Shown piece after piece: positions 1 through 10,158 of a stretch of 41,650 bases of DNA; within the stretch, counting starts at the first letter, position 1, and every line of letters begins with the position of its first letter. The notes under the pieces are model-generated. The model was not told where the DNA came from. It worked only from the letters and a program-made list of their open reading frames with translations, and made no database searches. The stretch is from Helicobacter cetorum. GTDB taxonomy: Bacteria > Campylobacterota > Campylobacteria > Campylobacterales > BB28. The DNA lies in assembly GCA_022729755.1 (NCBI GenBank), contig DZAZ01000007.1, positions 1-41,650 of the forward strand. The letters are read 5' to 3'. The position numbers were made by a program, and so were the translations under genes.

Positions 1-84
1 AAGGTAACAGTTGCGATGAGCATAAGCTTTTTTCGAAATGCTGTTTTGACAGGTTTGGGTAGAATAGACTTCTTGCAAAACTAA
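1..84 (+). CDS. 3' end of a CDS entering from the left edge (KVTVAMSISFFRNAVLTGLGRIDFLQN*), product unknown
   Basis: Frame 1 is open from base 1 to TAA at 82-84; the last codons lie inside the left arm of an inverted repeat. Very short, so weak. Confidence 0.25.
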   Translation, partial: KVTVAMSISFFRNAVLTGLGRIDFLQN

Positions 85-168
85 AAAAATTAAAGTGGTT
101 TACAAATAAAATACACTTAAACTTGTTAGACTATCAATATCATTTAAATGAGTTTTGCAAGAAGTCTA
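65..168. repeat. MITE-like element: perfect 18-bp inverted repeat (16-bp arms plus flanking TA)
   Basis: tagacttcttgcaaaact (65-82) is the exact reverse complement of agttttgcaagaagtcta (151-168). Confidence 0.65.
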
Positions 169-232
169 ATATTATGTCAATTTTCTTTTCATAAAACACC
201 TTTTGTTAAATTTTAGCAGTTTTTTTTAATTT

Positions 233-601
233 TCAATTTAACACTTTTTTATTCAAGATATAAATAAGCCCTAAAACTAATATAAAAATAAAACTAAACA
301 TTTCAGCCACACCTATAAATCCAAGCTCGTGGATACTAACTGCCCACGGATACATAAAAATAATTTCCACATCAAAAAGTACAAATAAAATCGCAATTAA
401 ATAATATTTTATATTATATTGCTGTTTTGCACTCCCAATCATTTTTGAAATTCCACTCTCATAAGGCTCATTTTTTATGCTATTTTGATAGTTTTGTGGA
501 CCTATAAATTTTGTTAAATTAAAAATAACAGGTATTAAAATAGCAATTGACAATAATAAAATTATTGAAAAAATAACTTCCAAATTCATTTTAACCTCCA
601 A
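233..601 (-). CDS. nuoA: NADH-quinone oxidoreductase subunit A (NuoA)
   Basis: 122 aa, three hydrophobic segments, 'YESGI' and 'YYLIAILFVLFDVEIIFMYPWAV' NuoA motifs. Confidence 0.9.
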   Translation of the reverse strand: MEVKMNLEVIFSIILLLSIAILIPVIFNLTKFIGPQNYQNSIKNEPYESGISKMIGSAKQQYNIKYYLIAILFVLFDVEIIFMYPWAVSIHELGFIGVAEMFSFIFILVLGLIYILNKKVLN

Positions 602-1889
602 TCACTTCTAACAACTCTTTTACCACCTCTTTATCACTAAAATGAAGTTTTTTATCGCCTATTATTTGATACTCTTCATCGCCTTTACCTAAAATTAAAA
701 GTACATCATTTTTATCTTGAATTTGCATTGCAAGTTTTATAGCCTCTTTTCTATCTTCAATAAGTGTCACTTTTTGGCTCTCTTTTATTCCACTTAAAAT
801 CTCTTGCATAATCTCTTTTGGATTTTCGCTTCTAGAATTATCGCTTGTAATAATTATTTTTTTAGCAAAAATTTCAGCAACTTTACCCATCAAAGCTCGT
901 TTGCTTCTATCTCTATCGCCTCCAGCTCCAAAAACTACGATTAAATTTTGATTTTTAAAACTATCCAAAACTTGTTTCATTCCATCAGGTGTATGAGCAA
1001 AATCTACGATTATAAGCGGTTTTTCACTCACAATTTCCATTCTACCACTTACACCTGCAAAATTTTCAACCACTTCACAAATCTCTTTTAAAGGCTTATT
1101 TGTGAGTATTTTAACTGCACTAATTCCCGCACATAAATTATATAAATTAAAAAGCCCATAGAGATTTGAGTAAAATGTTTCATTTTCTTCAAAAGCCTTA
1201 ATAACAGCACTTATTCCATCATTTAGCGAATAAGCCATAATTTTAAATACACTAGCACTCTCGATTGAATAAGTATAGGCATTTTTGAAATTAAATTGAA
1301 TATTTTTATCATCTTTATTTAGTAATTTTGGCGACTCATCTTCAAAAAAACTATTTTTTACATCAATATAATTTTGTAAAGTTTTATGATAGTCTAAATG
1401 GTCTTGAGTAATATTTGTGTGAATTTTAAGTGCAAATTCTAATCCCTCTATCCTCTCTTGTTCAATTGCGTGCGAACTAACTTCCATCACAAAAAAATCA
1501 CAATTTTGTTTTGAAGCAAAATCAATATTTGCATAAATTTCAATTAAAGCTGGAGTTGTGAGAGATTTCTCTTTAATTAACTCATCATTTACAAAAAAAC
1601 CTCTAGTCCCAAGTAGTGCGACTTTATAACCTAAATCCAATAAAAGTGAGTAAATTAAGGCTGTTGTTGTAGTTTTACCATTTGTACCTGTAACTCCGAT
1701 TATTTTTATATTTAAATTCAAAAAATCTTTTAAATCATAAGGTGTAAGCGAAATTTTCGCCCCAAATTCTCCAGCCTCTTTAATATATTTGCCAGAACTT
1801 TTAGTTATTAAAAAAGCTGTCTTTTCATCGCACTCTTTTGAATTATCACTGATATATTTAAACTCTTTTGCATTTACTTGTATTTTCAA
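591..1889 (-). CDS. murE: UDP-N-acetylmuramoyl-L-alanyl-D-glutamate ligase (MurE)
   Basis: Mur ligase motif GVTGTNGKTTTT, EVSSHAIEQ, 'DFAHTPDGM', 'FGAGGDRDRSKR', 'TSDNSRSENP'. Confidence 0.93.
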   Translation of the reverse strand: MKIQVNAKEFKYISDNSKECDEKTAFLITKSSGKYIKEAGEFGAKISLTPYDLKDFLNLNIKIIGVTGTNGKTTTTALIYSLLLDLGYKVALLGTRGFFVNDELIKEKSLTTPALIEIYANIDFASKQNCDFFVMEVSSHAIEQERIEGLEFALKIHTNITQDHLDYHKTLQNYIDVKNSFFEDESPKLLNKDDKNIQFNFKNAYTYSIESASVFKIMAYSLNDGISAVIKAFEENETFYSNLYGLFNLYNLCAGISAVKILTNKPLKEICEVVENFAGVSGRMEIVSEKPLIIVDFAHTPDGMKQVLDSFKNQNLIVVFGAGGDRDRSKRALMGKVAEIFAKKIIITSDNSRSENPKEIMQEILSGIKESQKVTLIEDRKEAIKLAMQIQDKNDVLLILGKGDEEYQIIGDKKLHFSDKEVVKELLEVIGG

Positions 1890-1915
1890 TTTTTTACTTC
1901 CCCATAAATTTTATT

Positions 1916-3862
1916 TTATACATCAATTCCTCTATTTTCCACTACTTCCCCATAAATTCTTGCAGTTGCGATATTTACTTCAGTGATTTTTACTCTCAAG
2001 TGGTCAAAAAGTTCTATATTCTTTTCTCTAGGTAAAAATATTCTTGCTCCTGAAATCAACTCTCCTTCGATTTTTGCGATTGGAGTTCTATCTGGTTCAA
2101 CCAAAATCGCTTTTACAATTTTACCTATGTTTTCTTTTGCCCATCTAGCAAAAACTCTATCTAAAAAATCCCACTCAACTCTCATAGCTTCTCGCTCAAG
2201 TTCACTTACTTTCACAGTGACACTCTCCATATTTCTAAGCAAAAATTCTTCTTTTTTCACTTCACCTCTAATAATAGTTTTTAGTAATCTATGAAGTGTT
2301 AAATCTGAATATCGTCTAATAGGCGAAGTAAAATGGGTATAGTGAGTAAATCCAAGTCCAAAATGTCCAATATTGTGATAAGTGTAAGAGGCTTGTTTTT
2401 GGGCTTTAATAATTAATTTATCTACATATTTGGATAAATTTTTCTTTTTAGCTTCAACTTGAATTGCCTCTATTAATTCGTGAATTGAATGATTATGAAC
2501 ATTTGCAAAAATCCCAATAGTTGCCAAATCATTTAATAAATCTTCAATTTTTTCGCTGTCTGGTTCTTCGTGAGTTCTAAATATTCCAACTTTAAACATT
2601 TTCGCAGCAGCTTTATTTGCTAAAAGCATACAATCTTCAATCAATGAGTGCGATGGAGTTTCATCTTCAATTTTTACATCAACCAATTTAAACTCTGTAT
2701 CTAGCACCATTTTAACCTCATCAGAGCTAAAATCGTATCCTTTTTTTAATCTTGATTTTTTTAATTTTGAAGTAATTTCATATAGTGGTAATAAAAATTT
2801 TAAAATCTCTTTTTCAGCATCATCTAAATTTTCAAATTTATTAGCTAGAAATTCATCAACTCTCGCATAAGTAAAGCGTTTTTTAGAGTTTATTACTCCA
2901 TCAAAAAGTTCCTCTTTTTTGACATTAAAATTATCATCTAAGCTAATTTTAAAAATAAAAGCTAATCTATCTTCATTTGGTTTAAGTGAGCAAATATTTT
3001 CACTAAGTTTTCTAGGTAACATTGGAATTGCTTTGTGTGGAAAATAGATACTAAAACCTCGTTTATAAGCCTCTTTATCGATGTTTGAGTTAAGAGCTAC
3101 ATACTCACTTACATCAGCAATTGCAATATAGAGTTCTCTTTTTTCTACATCAAAATAAATTGCATCATCAAAATCTTTTGCATCATTTGGGTCAATTGTA
3201 CAAAAAGGAAGATGAGTTAAATCTCTTCTATCTAAATACATACTTTTATCTACATAATCGCCATAACTACTAGCTTCAGCTTCAGCTTCTTGGCTAAAGA
3301 ATTCACTTTTGTTAAATAGTGCTAATGAAATTTTTTCATCCACATTAGGCTCATCTAACACTCCCAAAACTTCGGTTATTGTAGATGTTTTATTATCTAT
3401 TTTTAAAACTGTATTTGGTGGAAGTTGTTTAAGCGATTTTTGAGTAGCATTAAGTTCAATTGCCATTTCACTTTTGACATTTATTCCAAAAATTCTATCA
3501 CTTATTTTAGTTAAATATACAACACTATATTCAAACTCCTTTTCCAAAATATAGACAACTTTTGCACTAGGTCGACCTTTTTTTCCAAAAATCCTTTTAG
3601 CAATTACTAAATCTTTTCTATTTGCACCATTTAAATCATCAAGCACTAAATCTTTTTGATTTTTGCCAATAATTTCTAAAAATCCTCTTCCACCTCTTGA
3701 AATATCAACTACTCCAACTCTATGTTTTTCATCAAATGTAATTTCGTGTTTTTTGTATTTAAGCACTTTTAATCTAACTAACTCATTTATCAATTCTTGG
3801 TCTTTTCGTGGAATATCTTTAGCATCAATCCCACGAATAAGCTTTATCATCAACTCTTTCAA
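1916..3862 (-). CDS. rnr: Ribonuclease R / RNase II family exoribonuclease
   Basis: RNB motifs 'TIDPNDAKDFDDAIY', 'IADVSEYV', 'FTSPIRRYSDLTLHRLL'. Confidence 0.9.
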   Translation of the reverse strand: MKELMIKLIRGIDAKDIPRKDQELINELVRLKVLKYKKHEITFDEKHRVGVVDISRGGRGFLEIIGKNQKDLVLDDLNGANRKDLVIAKRIFGKKGRPSAKVVYILEKEFEYSVVYLTKISDRIFGINVKSEMAIELNATQKSLKQLPPNTVLKIDNKTSTITEVLGVLDEPNVDEKISLALFNKSEFFSQEAEAEASSYGDYVDKSMYLDRRDLTHLPFCTIDPNDAKDFDDAIYFDVEKRELYIAIADVSEYVALNSNIDKEAYKRGFSIYFPHKAIPMLPRKLSENICSLKPNEDRLAFIFKISLDDNFNVKKEELFDGVINSKKRFTYARVDEFLANKFENLDDAEKEILKFLLPLYEITSKLKKSRLKKGYDFSSDEVKMVLDTEFKLVDVKIEDETPSHSLIEDCMLLANKAAAKMFKVGIFRTHEEPDSEKIEDLLNDLATIGIFANVHNHSIHELIEAIQVEAKKKNLSKYVDKLIIKAQKQASYTYHNIGHFGLGFTHYTHFTSPIRRYSDLTLHRLLKTIIRGEVKKEEFLLRNMESVTVKVSELEREAMRVEWDFLDRVFARWAKENIGKIVKAILVEPDRTPIAKIEGELISGARIFLPREKNIELFDHLRVKITEVNIATARIYGEVVENRGIDV

Positions 3863-3876
3863 ATCTTACCTTTTTT

Positions 3877-5028
3877 TTACTCGTCTCTTAATTGCAATCC
3901 ATCTGAATAAGTTTTCACTTGTTTTGTTGCTTTTGTATCTATTTTATTTTTTAAATTATCTTCAACTCTATCCATTTTATTAATAAACTCTTTTTTATTT
4001 TCACTTATATTTGCACTGATTTTTGAAAGTTTAGAGTTTAACTCATTTAATTGATTTGAGAGTGAATTTAATCTTTGATTGATATTTTTATCATCAAATT
4101 TAACCTCTTTAATAACCTCTTTTTGAATTGGAACACTTGGAGTTGGTGAAACTGGCATAATAGTTGTTGTTTTTGGCTCTTGAGCTTTTATTTCATTTAA
4201 TAGATTTTTAAACTCACTAATACTTTGATTTAAGTTTGCAATTTCGCTTTTTATTGCTTTTGCTTCATTTTCAAACATACTCGTATCAACTTTCACTTTT
4301 TCAGCATTTTGTGAAGTTTTAGTCGTTTGTGGTGAAGCTGGTACAATTCGCTCGATTATTTTAGTCGAACTACCATGTTTTGTTAAATCTTCCATAATTG
4401 TAAGCCCAAAATAGATAACAGCCGCTAAAGTTAAAATTATCATAAAAAATATAACTCTAAACAGTGAGTCGGTTGAAGCTTTTTTGCTCAAAATCGCTTT
4501 TTTGCTATCTTTTTCATCTTCAATCAACTCATTTTTAACATCACTATCATTTTTAGCTTTAGAAACATTAGAAATATTAGAGATATTTGAAATGCTTGTT
4601 TTTATCTCATCTAAATTGCCCTTAATATCTTCACTTTGAACTTTTATTTGACTTTTTAATTTTTCAAACTCTAAGTTAATATTTTCATTTACAACTTTGC
4701 CAATATCCCTATCTTTCAAAATTCCCAAACCAACTTTAAGCTCGTCAATTTTACTCTCTAATGGTTTTAAATCTATGCTGCTAGTATTCATATGATTAAT
4801 ACTTACTTCCTTCTTTTTTTCTTCTGTTTTTGAGGCGAAAAAATCATCTTTTGGATTAGTTTCAGAACTTCCACCAAAAAAATCATCTTTTACCTCTTTT
4901 TTAACCTCATTTTCTGCAAATCCAAAATTTAAATCATCATCATTTTCTTTTGGAGTTGAATCTATATTTTTTTTAGGTTCAAATACATCTTTTACCTCAA
5001 TCCCATCTTTATCAAAACTTATATGCAT
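3877..5028 (-). CDS. Coiled-coil protein with a single transmembrane helix, function unknown
   Basis: 383 aa; TM 'LFRVIFFMIILTLAAVIYFGLTIM' with Lys/Glu-rich coiled-coil on both sides. Confidence 0.7.
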   Translation of the reverse strand: MHISFDKDGIEVKDVFEPKKNIDSTPKENDDDLNFGFAENEVKKEVKDDFFGGSSETNPKDDFFASKTEEKKKEVSINHMNTSSIDLKPLESKIDELKVGLGILKDRDIGKVVNENINLEFEKLKSQIKVQSEDIKGNLDEIKTSISNISNISNVSKAKNDSDVKNELIEDEKDSKKAILSKKASTDSLFRVIFFMIILTLAAVIYFGLTIMEDLTKHGSSTKIIERIVPASPQTTKTSQNAEKVKVDTSMFENEAKAIKSEIANLNQSISEFKNLLNEIKAQEPKTTTIMPVSPTPSVPIQKEVIKEVKFDDKNINQRLNSLSNQLNELNSKLSKISANISENKKEFINKMDRVEDNLKNKIDTKATKQVKTYSDGLQLRDE

Positions 5029-5042
5029 ACTAACACCTTTTT

Positions 5043-5834
5043 TTAATAAAAAATACTACTCATATAACCAACTACACGAGTTTTATCGCCACTTGCATCA
5101 GCACTAGTTCTATAATCTAAAATTTTAGATTTTAACTTCTGAATTTTTGCAACTTCAACTATTGCCTTTAGCCCTATTTTTCCACAAGCTTCACATCCAC
5201 TCTCCAAAATATTTAAATCTAGCTTTTCAACTCCATTTAAACAAAAATTATCAAGTTTATTCGCCTCTTTTAAATTATAAAAGTGACTTAAATCAGTGCT
5301 AATTATAATTAAATTATCATTATCATTTAATATAAACTCAATTATTTTGGATAAATCTCTATAATCGATATCTCCATAAACTAACTCAATCACTTTAATA
5401 TCAGCTAAATAATATTTTAAAAATGGCATTTGAGTTTCGCTACTATGCTCTTTGTGCGCTTCAGGATTGAATTTTATCTTATTAAAACTATTTTGCAATT
5501 TTTTTAAATATTGCAAATCTATCTCTAAATTTCCAAAAGGAGTTTCATAAAAATTAAACTCGCTTCCACTAATATAATTTAAATAAACCCTATGACTAGG
5601 ACCAATCACAATTGCTCGTTTTTTTGCTTTTAGTACTCTATAAGCAAAATTTGCACTAAAACCAGAATAAATATATCCAGCGTGTGGGCAAATTATAGCT
5701 TTTGGAGAAAGTTCTAATATTGATTTATCTTTTAGATATGTATCTATTGTGTTATTCCATTTTTTAATCATATCCTCAATTTCAAGTTTAGAATTTGGAT
5801 AAAACATTCCACTATGAACAGCTTTTCTCGTCAT
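5043..5834 (-). CDS. MEMO1 family protein (AmmeMemoRadiSam system protein B-like)
   Basis: 'AVHSGMFYPNSK', 'ICPHAGYIYSGFSANFAYR', 'SSETQMPFLKYYL', 'STDLSHFY'. Confidence 0.88.
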   Translation of the reverse strand: MTRKAVHSGMFYPNSKLEIEDMIKKWNNTIDTYLKDKSILELSPKAIICPHAGYIYSGFSANFAYRVLKAKKRAIVIGPSHRVYLNYISGSEFNFYETPFGNLEIDLQYLKKLQNSFNKIKFNPEAHKEHSSETQMPFLKYYLADIKVIELVYGDIDYRDLSKIIEFILNDNDNLIIISTDLSHFYNLKEANKLDNFCLNGVEKLDLNILESGCEACGKIGLKAIVEVAKIQKLKSKILDYRTSADASGDKTRVVGYMSSIFY

Positions 5835-5915
5835 TTTAATATCCTTTTAAATCAATTTAAAAATTTAATCTATTTTAAATTATAATAGCTTTTAATTTGC
5901 ATATCAAGGAGTTTT

Positions 5916-6824
5916 ATGAAATATATATTTGGTCCTATTGCTTCTCGTAGGTTTGGTTTGTCGCTTGGAATTGATTTAAGCCCTGATGAGAAAATTTGTA
6001 ATTTTGATTGTTTGTATTGTGAATTGCCTTCAGTTAAGCCAAAAGATAAACAAAGCAATCCCGCAAAATTAGAAGATATTTTAAAAGAGTTAAAAGAAGC
6101 TTTGATTAAATTTAATTATATTGATGTGATAACTATAACGGCAAACGGTGAGCCAACTTTATACCCATTTTTGAATGAGTTGATTGATGAGGTTAATAAA
6201 ATCAAAGACAATAAAAAAAGTTTAATTTTATCCAATGGTTCAACTATTTATAAAGATAAAATTCAAAAAGCACTTAAAAAGCTTGATATTGTAAAGCTTT
6301 CGCTTGATTGTGCTACTAATATTTGTTTTAAAAAACTTGATAGAGCCATTGAAATTGATATCGATAAAACAATTAATGGTATGATAAATTTTAAAAAAGA
6401 GTTTAAAAATTCTTTAATAATAGAAATTTTATTTGTAAAAAATATAAACGATAAAGAGAGTGAAATAAAAGCATTAAAAGAAGCACTTAAAAGAATAAAT
6501 CCTGATAGAATTGATTTAAATTCGATAGATAGACCTCCAGCTTATGAAGTTAAAGGTTTAAGTTATAATGAACTGTTTGAAATTGCTAAAAATTTTGAAG
6601 GTTTTAATATTTCGATTGCTTCAAGAAAAAATGAAAAAGTTATTAAAAGTGAATTTAGTGAAAGTGATATTTTAAATACAATTACAAAAAGACCTTTAAC
6701 ACAAAACGATGTAGATTTACTTTTTTGTGAAAAATCTAAAAAAAATCTTGAAGAGTTGTTAACTAAAAATATTTTGAGTGTTAAAAATATAGCAGGAGTT
6801 GATTTTTTTTGTAAAAACTATTGA
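5916..6824 (+). CDS. Radical SAM protein (COG0731-like)
   Basis: 'FGPIASRRFGLSLGIDLSPDEKICNFDCLYCE' with CxxxCxxC cluster motif and 'TITANGEPTLYPFL'. Confidence 0.88.
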   Translation: MKYIFGPIASRRFGLSLGIDLSPDEKICNFDCLYCELPSVKPKDKQSNPAKLEDILKELKEALIKFNYIDVITITANGEPTLYPFLNELIDEVNKIKDNKKSLILSNGSTIYKDKIQKALKKLDIVKLSLDCATNICFKKLDRAIEIDIDKTINGMINFKKEFKNSLIIEILFVKNINDKESEIKALKEALKRINPDRIDLNSIDRPPAYEVKGLSYNELFEIAKNFEGFNISIASRKNEKVIKSEFSESDILNTITKRPLTQNDVDLLFCEKSKKNLEELLTKNILSVKNIAGVDFFCKNY

Positions 6825-6849
6825 CAAATAAGAAAAATTCTTATATAAT
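6821..6849 (+). promoter_or_regulatory. Consensus sigma70 promoter for tRNA-Asn
   Basis: TTGACA (6821-6826), 17-bp spacer, TATAAT (6844-6849), upstream of the tRNA at 6886. Confidence 0.85.
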
Positions 6850-6885
6850 TCCACCCACATTTAAAGAAACTTCTTTAAGTCTTAT

Positions 6886-6960
<75 letters not shown>

Positions 6961-7017
6961 CTTTTTAAATTAGATCCGATAAAATTTATTTAAATATTAG
7001 CTTAACTTAAGCATCCT

Positions 7018-7025
7018 CCCCCCCC
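7018..7025. repeat. C8 homopolymer tract (poly-G on minus strand)
   Basis: Eight consecutive C (7018-7025) in a very AT-rich intergenic region about 100 bp before the MCP start. Confidence 0.85.
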
Positions 7026-7125
7026 TTTTTTATTCTTTTTTTTCCCTTTTTTAAAGTTTTGTAATAATTTTTATGCTATTTTTTCATATTCACAATGTTT
7101 ATAAAGATTAAAAAAGGTAAAACCA

Positions 7126-8568
7126 ATGCAATATTTAAAACAAATAGATTTAAAATCTACTCTTTTTTTACTTTCATCGATTTTTGTATCAATTTATTTA
7201 ATTTTTTTCTTAAATCAAAATATTTTCGGAGCAATTGTAGTAATAATTTCAATTGTTATTTTTTTCATTCCTTTGGCAAAAAGTGATAACGATAAAGAAA
7301 CTTTAGAGTATATTTTAGATGTTACGATTGAAGCAGCAAATGGTCATTTATCCAAAAGAATTTCAATTGATGATGATAAAAGTATGATAGGTAAAATTGC
7401 TTGGGCGATAAATGATATGCTTGACCAAACTGAAGTAATTTTACGAGAAAGTAGAAACACAATTGATAGAGTAACTAAAGGGGAAATTTATAGAACAGTT
7501 TTTCCTGAAGGTTTACACGATGAGTTTAATACAACTTCTAAAACGATTAAAAGAGCTATTGAGGATATGTGTGATAATGTCGAAAATCAAAGAAGAGGCG
7601 AACTTTCTAAAGAGTTTGAAAAGTTAGGTGATGGAGTTAAGGGGAGTTTGGATGTAATTTCAAGAGATATTGAAAAAGGTAGTATGGAGGCTAGGGAAAT
7701 TTCTAATGAAATGTTAAAAATTTCAACTGAATCTAATCAAACTTTAAATGAAGTTAAAAATGTAAATGAAGAGTTGCATAAATTAAATATTATAATCAGT
7801 GATATGGCAGTTTCTATTAATGCACTTCACGAAAATGTATCTAATATCACTTCAATTATAAATTTAATTAAAGATATAGCCGAACAAACAAATTTATTGG
7901 CACTTAATGCCGCAATTGAAGCAGCAAGAGCTGGTGAACACGGTAGAGGGTTTGCAATTGTGGCTGATGAGGTTAGAAAATTAGCTGAACGAACTCAAAA
8001 AGCTACAAGTGAAATTTCAGTTACAATTAAAAATTTACAACAACAAACAAACGAAATTCAAACAAATTCTGACAATATAAATTCAATTGCAGGACACACA
8101 ACAGAAGTCATAAATGGCTTTGAAATAACAATAAATCACTTTAATCAAAATTTAGATAATGTCTCTGTAGTTGCTACAAAAAGTAGTGCTCAACTTTTTA
8201 TTGCTTTAGCGAAAATTGACCATATTTTTTATAAATCAAAAATTTATACAGCCGTTGTAAACGGAACAATAACAGATGATTTATTTATAGATTCACACCA
8301 GTGTGATTTTGGTCATTGGTATGAACTTGATGGAAAAGAAATATTTGGAGATACTAGAGCTTACAAAGAGATAGATGTGCCTCACCATCAAATTCACGAA
8401 TTAGTACAAGTAAATTTAGAGTGTGCAAAAGAGGGAAAATGTCACTTAATAGATAAAAAGTTAGAAGCAATTAAAAGATTTGAAAAAGTTGAAGAAGCTA
8501 GTAATAAACTTTTTGCTTTACTTGATAGTATGATAGAAGAGAAAGATTGGAAAATTCACTATAATTAA
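7126..8568 (+). CDS. Methyl-accepting chemotaxis protein with C-terminal CZB (zinc-binding) domain
   Basis: Two N-terminal TM helices with a minimal periplasmic loop, signalling hairpin '[44 protein letters not shown]', then '[11 protein letters not shown]...PHHQIHELV'. Confidence 0.92.
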   Translation: MQYLKQIDLKSTLFLLSSIFVSIYLIFFLNQNIFGAIVVIISIVIFFIPLAKSDNDKETLEYILDVTIEAANGHLSKRISIDDDKSMIGKIAWAINDMLDQTEVILRESRNTIDRVTKGEIYRTVFPEGLHDEFNTTSKTIKRAIEDMCDNVENQRRGELSKEFEKLGDGVKGSLDVISRDIEKGSMEAREISNEMLKISTESNQTLNEVKNVNEELHKLNIIISDMAVSINALHENVSNITSIINLIKDIAEQTNLLALNAAIEAARAGEHGRGFAIVADEVRKLAERTQKATSEISVTIKNLQQQTNEIQTNSDNINSIAGHTTEVINGFEITINHFNQNLDNVSVVATKSSAQLFIALAKIDHIFYKSKIYTAVVNGTITDDLFIDSHQCDFGHWYELDGKEIFGDTRAYKEIDVPHHQIHELVQVNLECAKEGKCHLIDKKLEAIKRFEKVEEASNKLFALLDSMIEEKDWKIHYN

Positions 8569-8633
8569 TTCTAATAATTTAAGTAATTTTTATTTTGCCG
8601 ATTTTAAAGAGGAAATTATAAAAAAGGCTTATT

Positions 8634-9995
8634 GTGAAGTATAATTTTAGTGAACACGAAGATTTAAACACTCTTTTAAACACGGTTGTTGATGATATAA
8701 GTTTATTTAGTCAAACTCAACTTAGTAAAATAAAAGAGTTAAATCGAATTGGAATGGCACTTTCAGCTGAAAGAGATTTAAATACACTTTTATTTACAAT
8801 TTTATTTCAAGCCAGAAAATTTACAAATGCAGATGCGGGAACTTTATACTTAAAAGATGAAACATATAGAAAATTAAATTTTGAAATTATTCAAAACGAT
8901 ACCTTAAATGAAAAAATGGATTTAAGCAAAATAAAATGGGACCCTTTGAATTTATATAAAAACGATGGTAGTGAAAATAGAGAAATGGTAGCTGTTTTAT
9001 CGTTTTTAAAAGGTGAAATTATAAATATAAATGATGTTTACAATGTTGATGGTTTTAATTTTGAAGGTACTAAAGAGTTTGACAAAGTTACTGGCTACCA
9101 ATCAAAATCGATGTTTGTTGTACCTATGAAAAATTCAAGTAATGATGTGATAGGAATTTTACAACTATTAAACAAAAAAGATAAAAACTCTAAAATAATT
9201 GCTTTTAATAAAGATGATGAAGATTTAATTCTCTCACTCGCTTCTCAAGCAGCTATTTCGATAACTAGGGCAAAACAAGAAGATTTATTAATCCAACAAT
9301 CAAAAGTTGCAGCTATTTGTGAAATGCTAGATGCTATCGCACATCAGTGGAAACAGCCATTAAATGCCATTAGTATGTATGTTACAAGTATTCCATTGCA
9401 GTATGAAATTGGCGAATTGAATAAAGAATTTATCGATAAAAACACACTTAGAATTAATCATCAAATTGAGCATTTAGCAAATACACTAGATGAATTTAGA
9501 AAATTTTTTAGACCAAACAAAGAAAAAAAAGAGTTCAACATAAAAGAAACTATCGCTTCTATGCTGAATTTAGTAAAAGATGAATTTCAAAAATATAATA
9601 TAAAAATAACTTTAAAAGGTGATGATTTAATCGCTTATGGATTTTCAAATGAGTACAAACATATTATTTTAAATATAATTAATAATTCAAAAGATGCTTT
9701 TATAGAAAAAAATATTAAAAATAGAAAAATATTAATCGAATTGAAGGCCGAAGGTGTTAATACAATTGTTGAAGTAAGTGATAATGCAAGTGGAATTGAT
9801 GAGGATATTTTAGCTAATATTTTTGATGCAAACTTTACTACAAAAAAGCTTGATAAAGGCACAGGAATTGGGCTATATATGTCAAAAATAATAGTGCATA
9901 ATATGAAAGGTGAAATTTATGTGCATAACATTTATGATGAAGTTAAACACAAAACAGGAGTTAAATTTATTATAAAAGTGCCACGAGCTTTATAA
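8634..9995 (+). CDS. GAF domain sensor histidine kinase
   Basis: GAF-like N-terminus, H-box 'AIAHQWKQPLNAISMYV', HATPase 'IILNIINNSKDAF', 'GTGIGLYMSKIIV'; TTG start. Confidence 0.88.
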   Translation: MKYNFSEHEDLNTLLNTVVDDISLFSQTQLSKIKELNRIGMALSAERDLNTLLFTILFQARKFTNADAGTLYLKDETYRKLNFEIIQNDTLNEKMDLSKIKWDPLNLYKNDGSENREMVAVLSFLKGEIININDVYNVDGFNFEGTKEFDKVTGYQSKSMFVVPMKNSSNDVIGILQLLNKKDKNSKIIAFNKDDEDLILSLASQAAISITRAKQEDLLIQQSKVAAICEMLDAIAHQWKQPLNAISMYVTSIPLQYEIGELNKEFIDKNTLRINHQIEHLANTLDEFRKFFRPNKEKKEFNIKETIASMLNLVKDEFQKYNIKITLKGDDLIAYGFSNEYKHIILNIINNSKDAFIEKNIKNRKILIELKAEGVNTIVEVSDNASGIDEDILANIFDANFTTKKLDKGTGIGLYMSKIIVHNMKGEIYVHNIYDEVKHKTGVKFIIKVPRAL

Positions 9996-10158
9996 ACTAC
10001 TTTTATTTGCTTTTGGCTCAATTTTTTTAACTCCTTGATTTTTATTCACTAAAACCTATTTTAATCAATATTAAGTGATTTTTTAAACTGCTATTTTATA
10101 TATCTCTTCACTTAAATTAAAAACCTTTTTTTCGCCATTTCCAAAAACTAATAAAAAT

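Noticed and set aside
1789-3983. Plus-strand ORFs at 1789, 1983 and 3663
   Set aside because: Lie antisense to murE and RNase R, whose conserved motifs fix the coding strand; low-complexity Phe/Leu/Ser composition.
5870-6058. Minus-strand ORF overlapping the start of the radical SAM gene
   Set aside because: Antisense to a clear CxxxCxxC radical SAM domain; no independent support.
5043-6824. MEMO protein plus divergent radical SAM as an intact AmmeMemoRadiSam system
   Set aside because: The radical SAM is of the COG0731-like type and no AMMECR1 gene is present; neighbours are divergently transcribed, so a system is not supported.
7095-7286. 63-aa plus-strand ORF overlapping the MCP start
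   Set aside because: Alternate frame of the MCP N-terminus; Phe/Asn-rich artefact.
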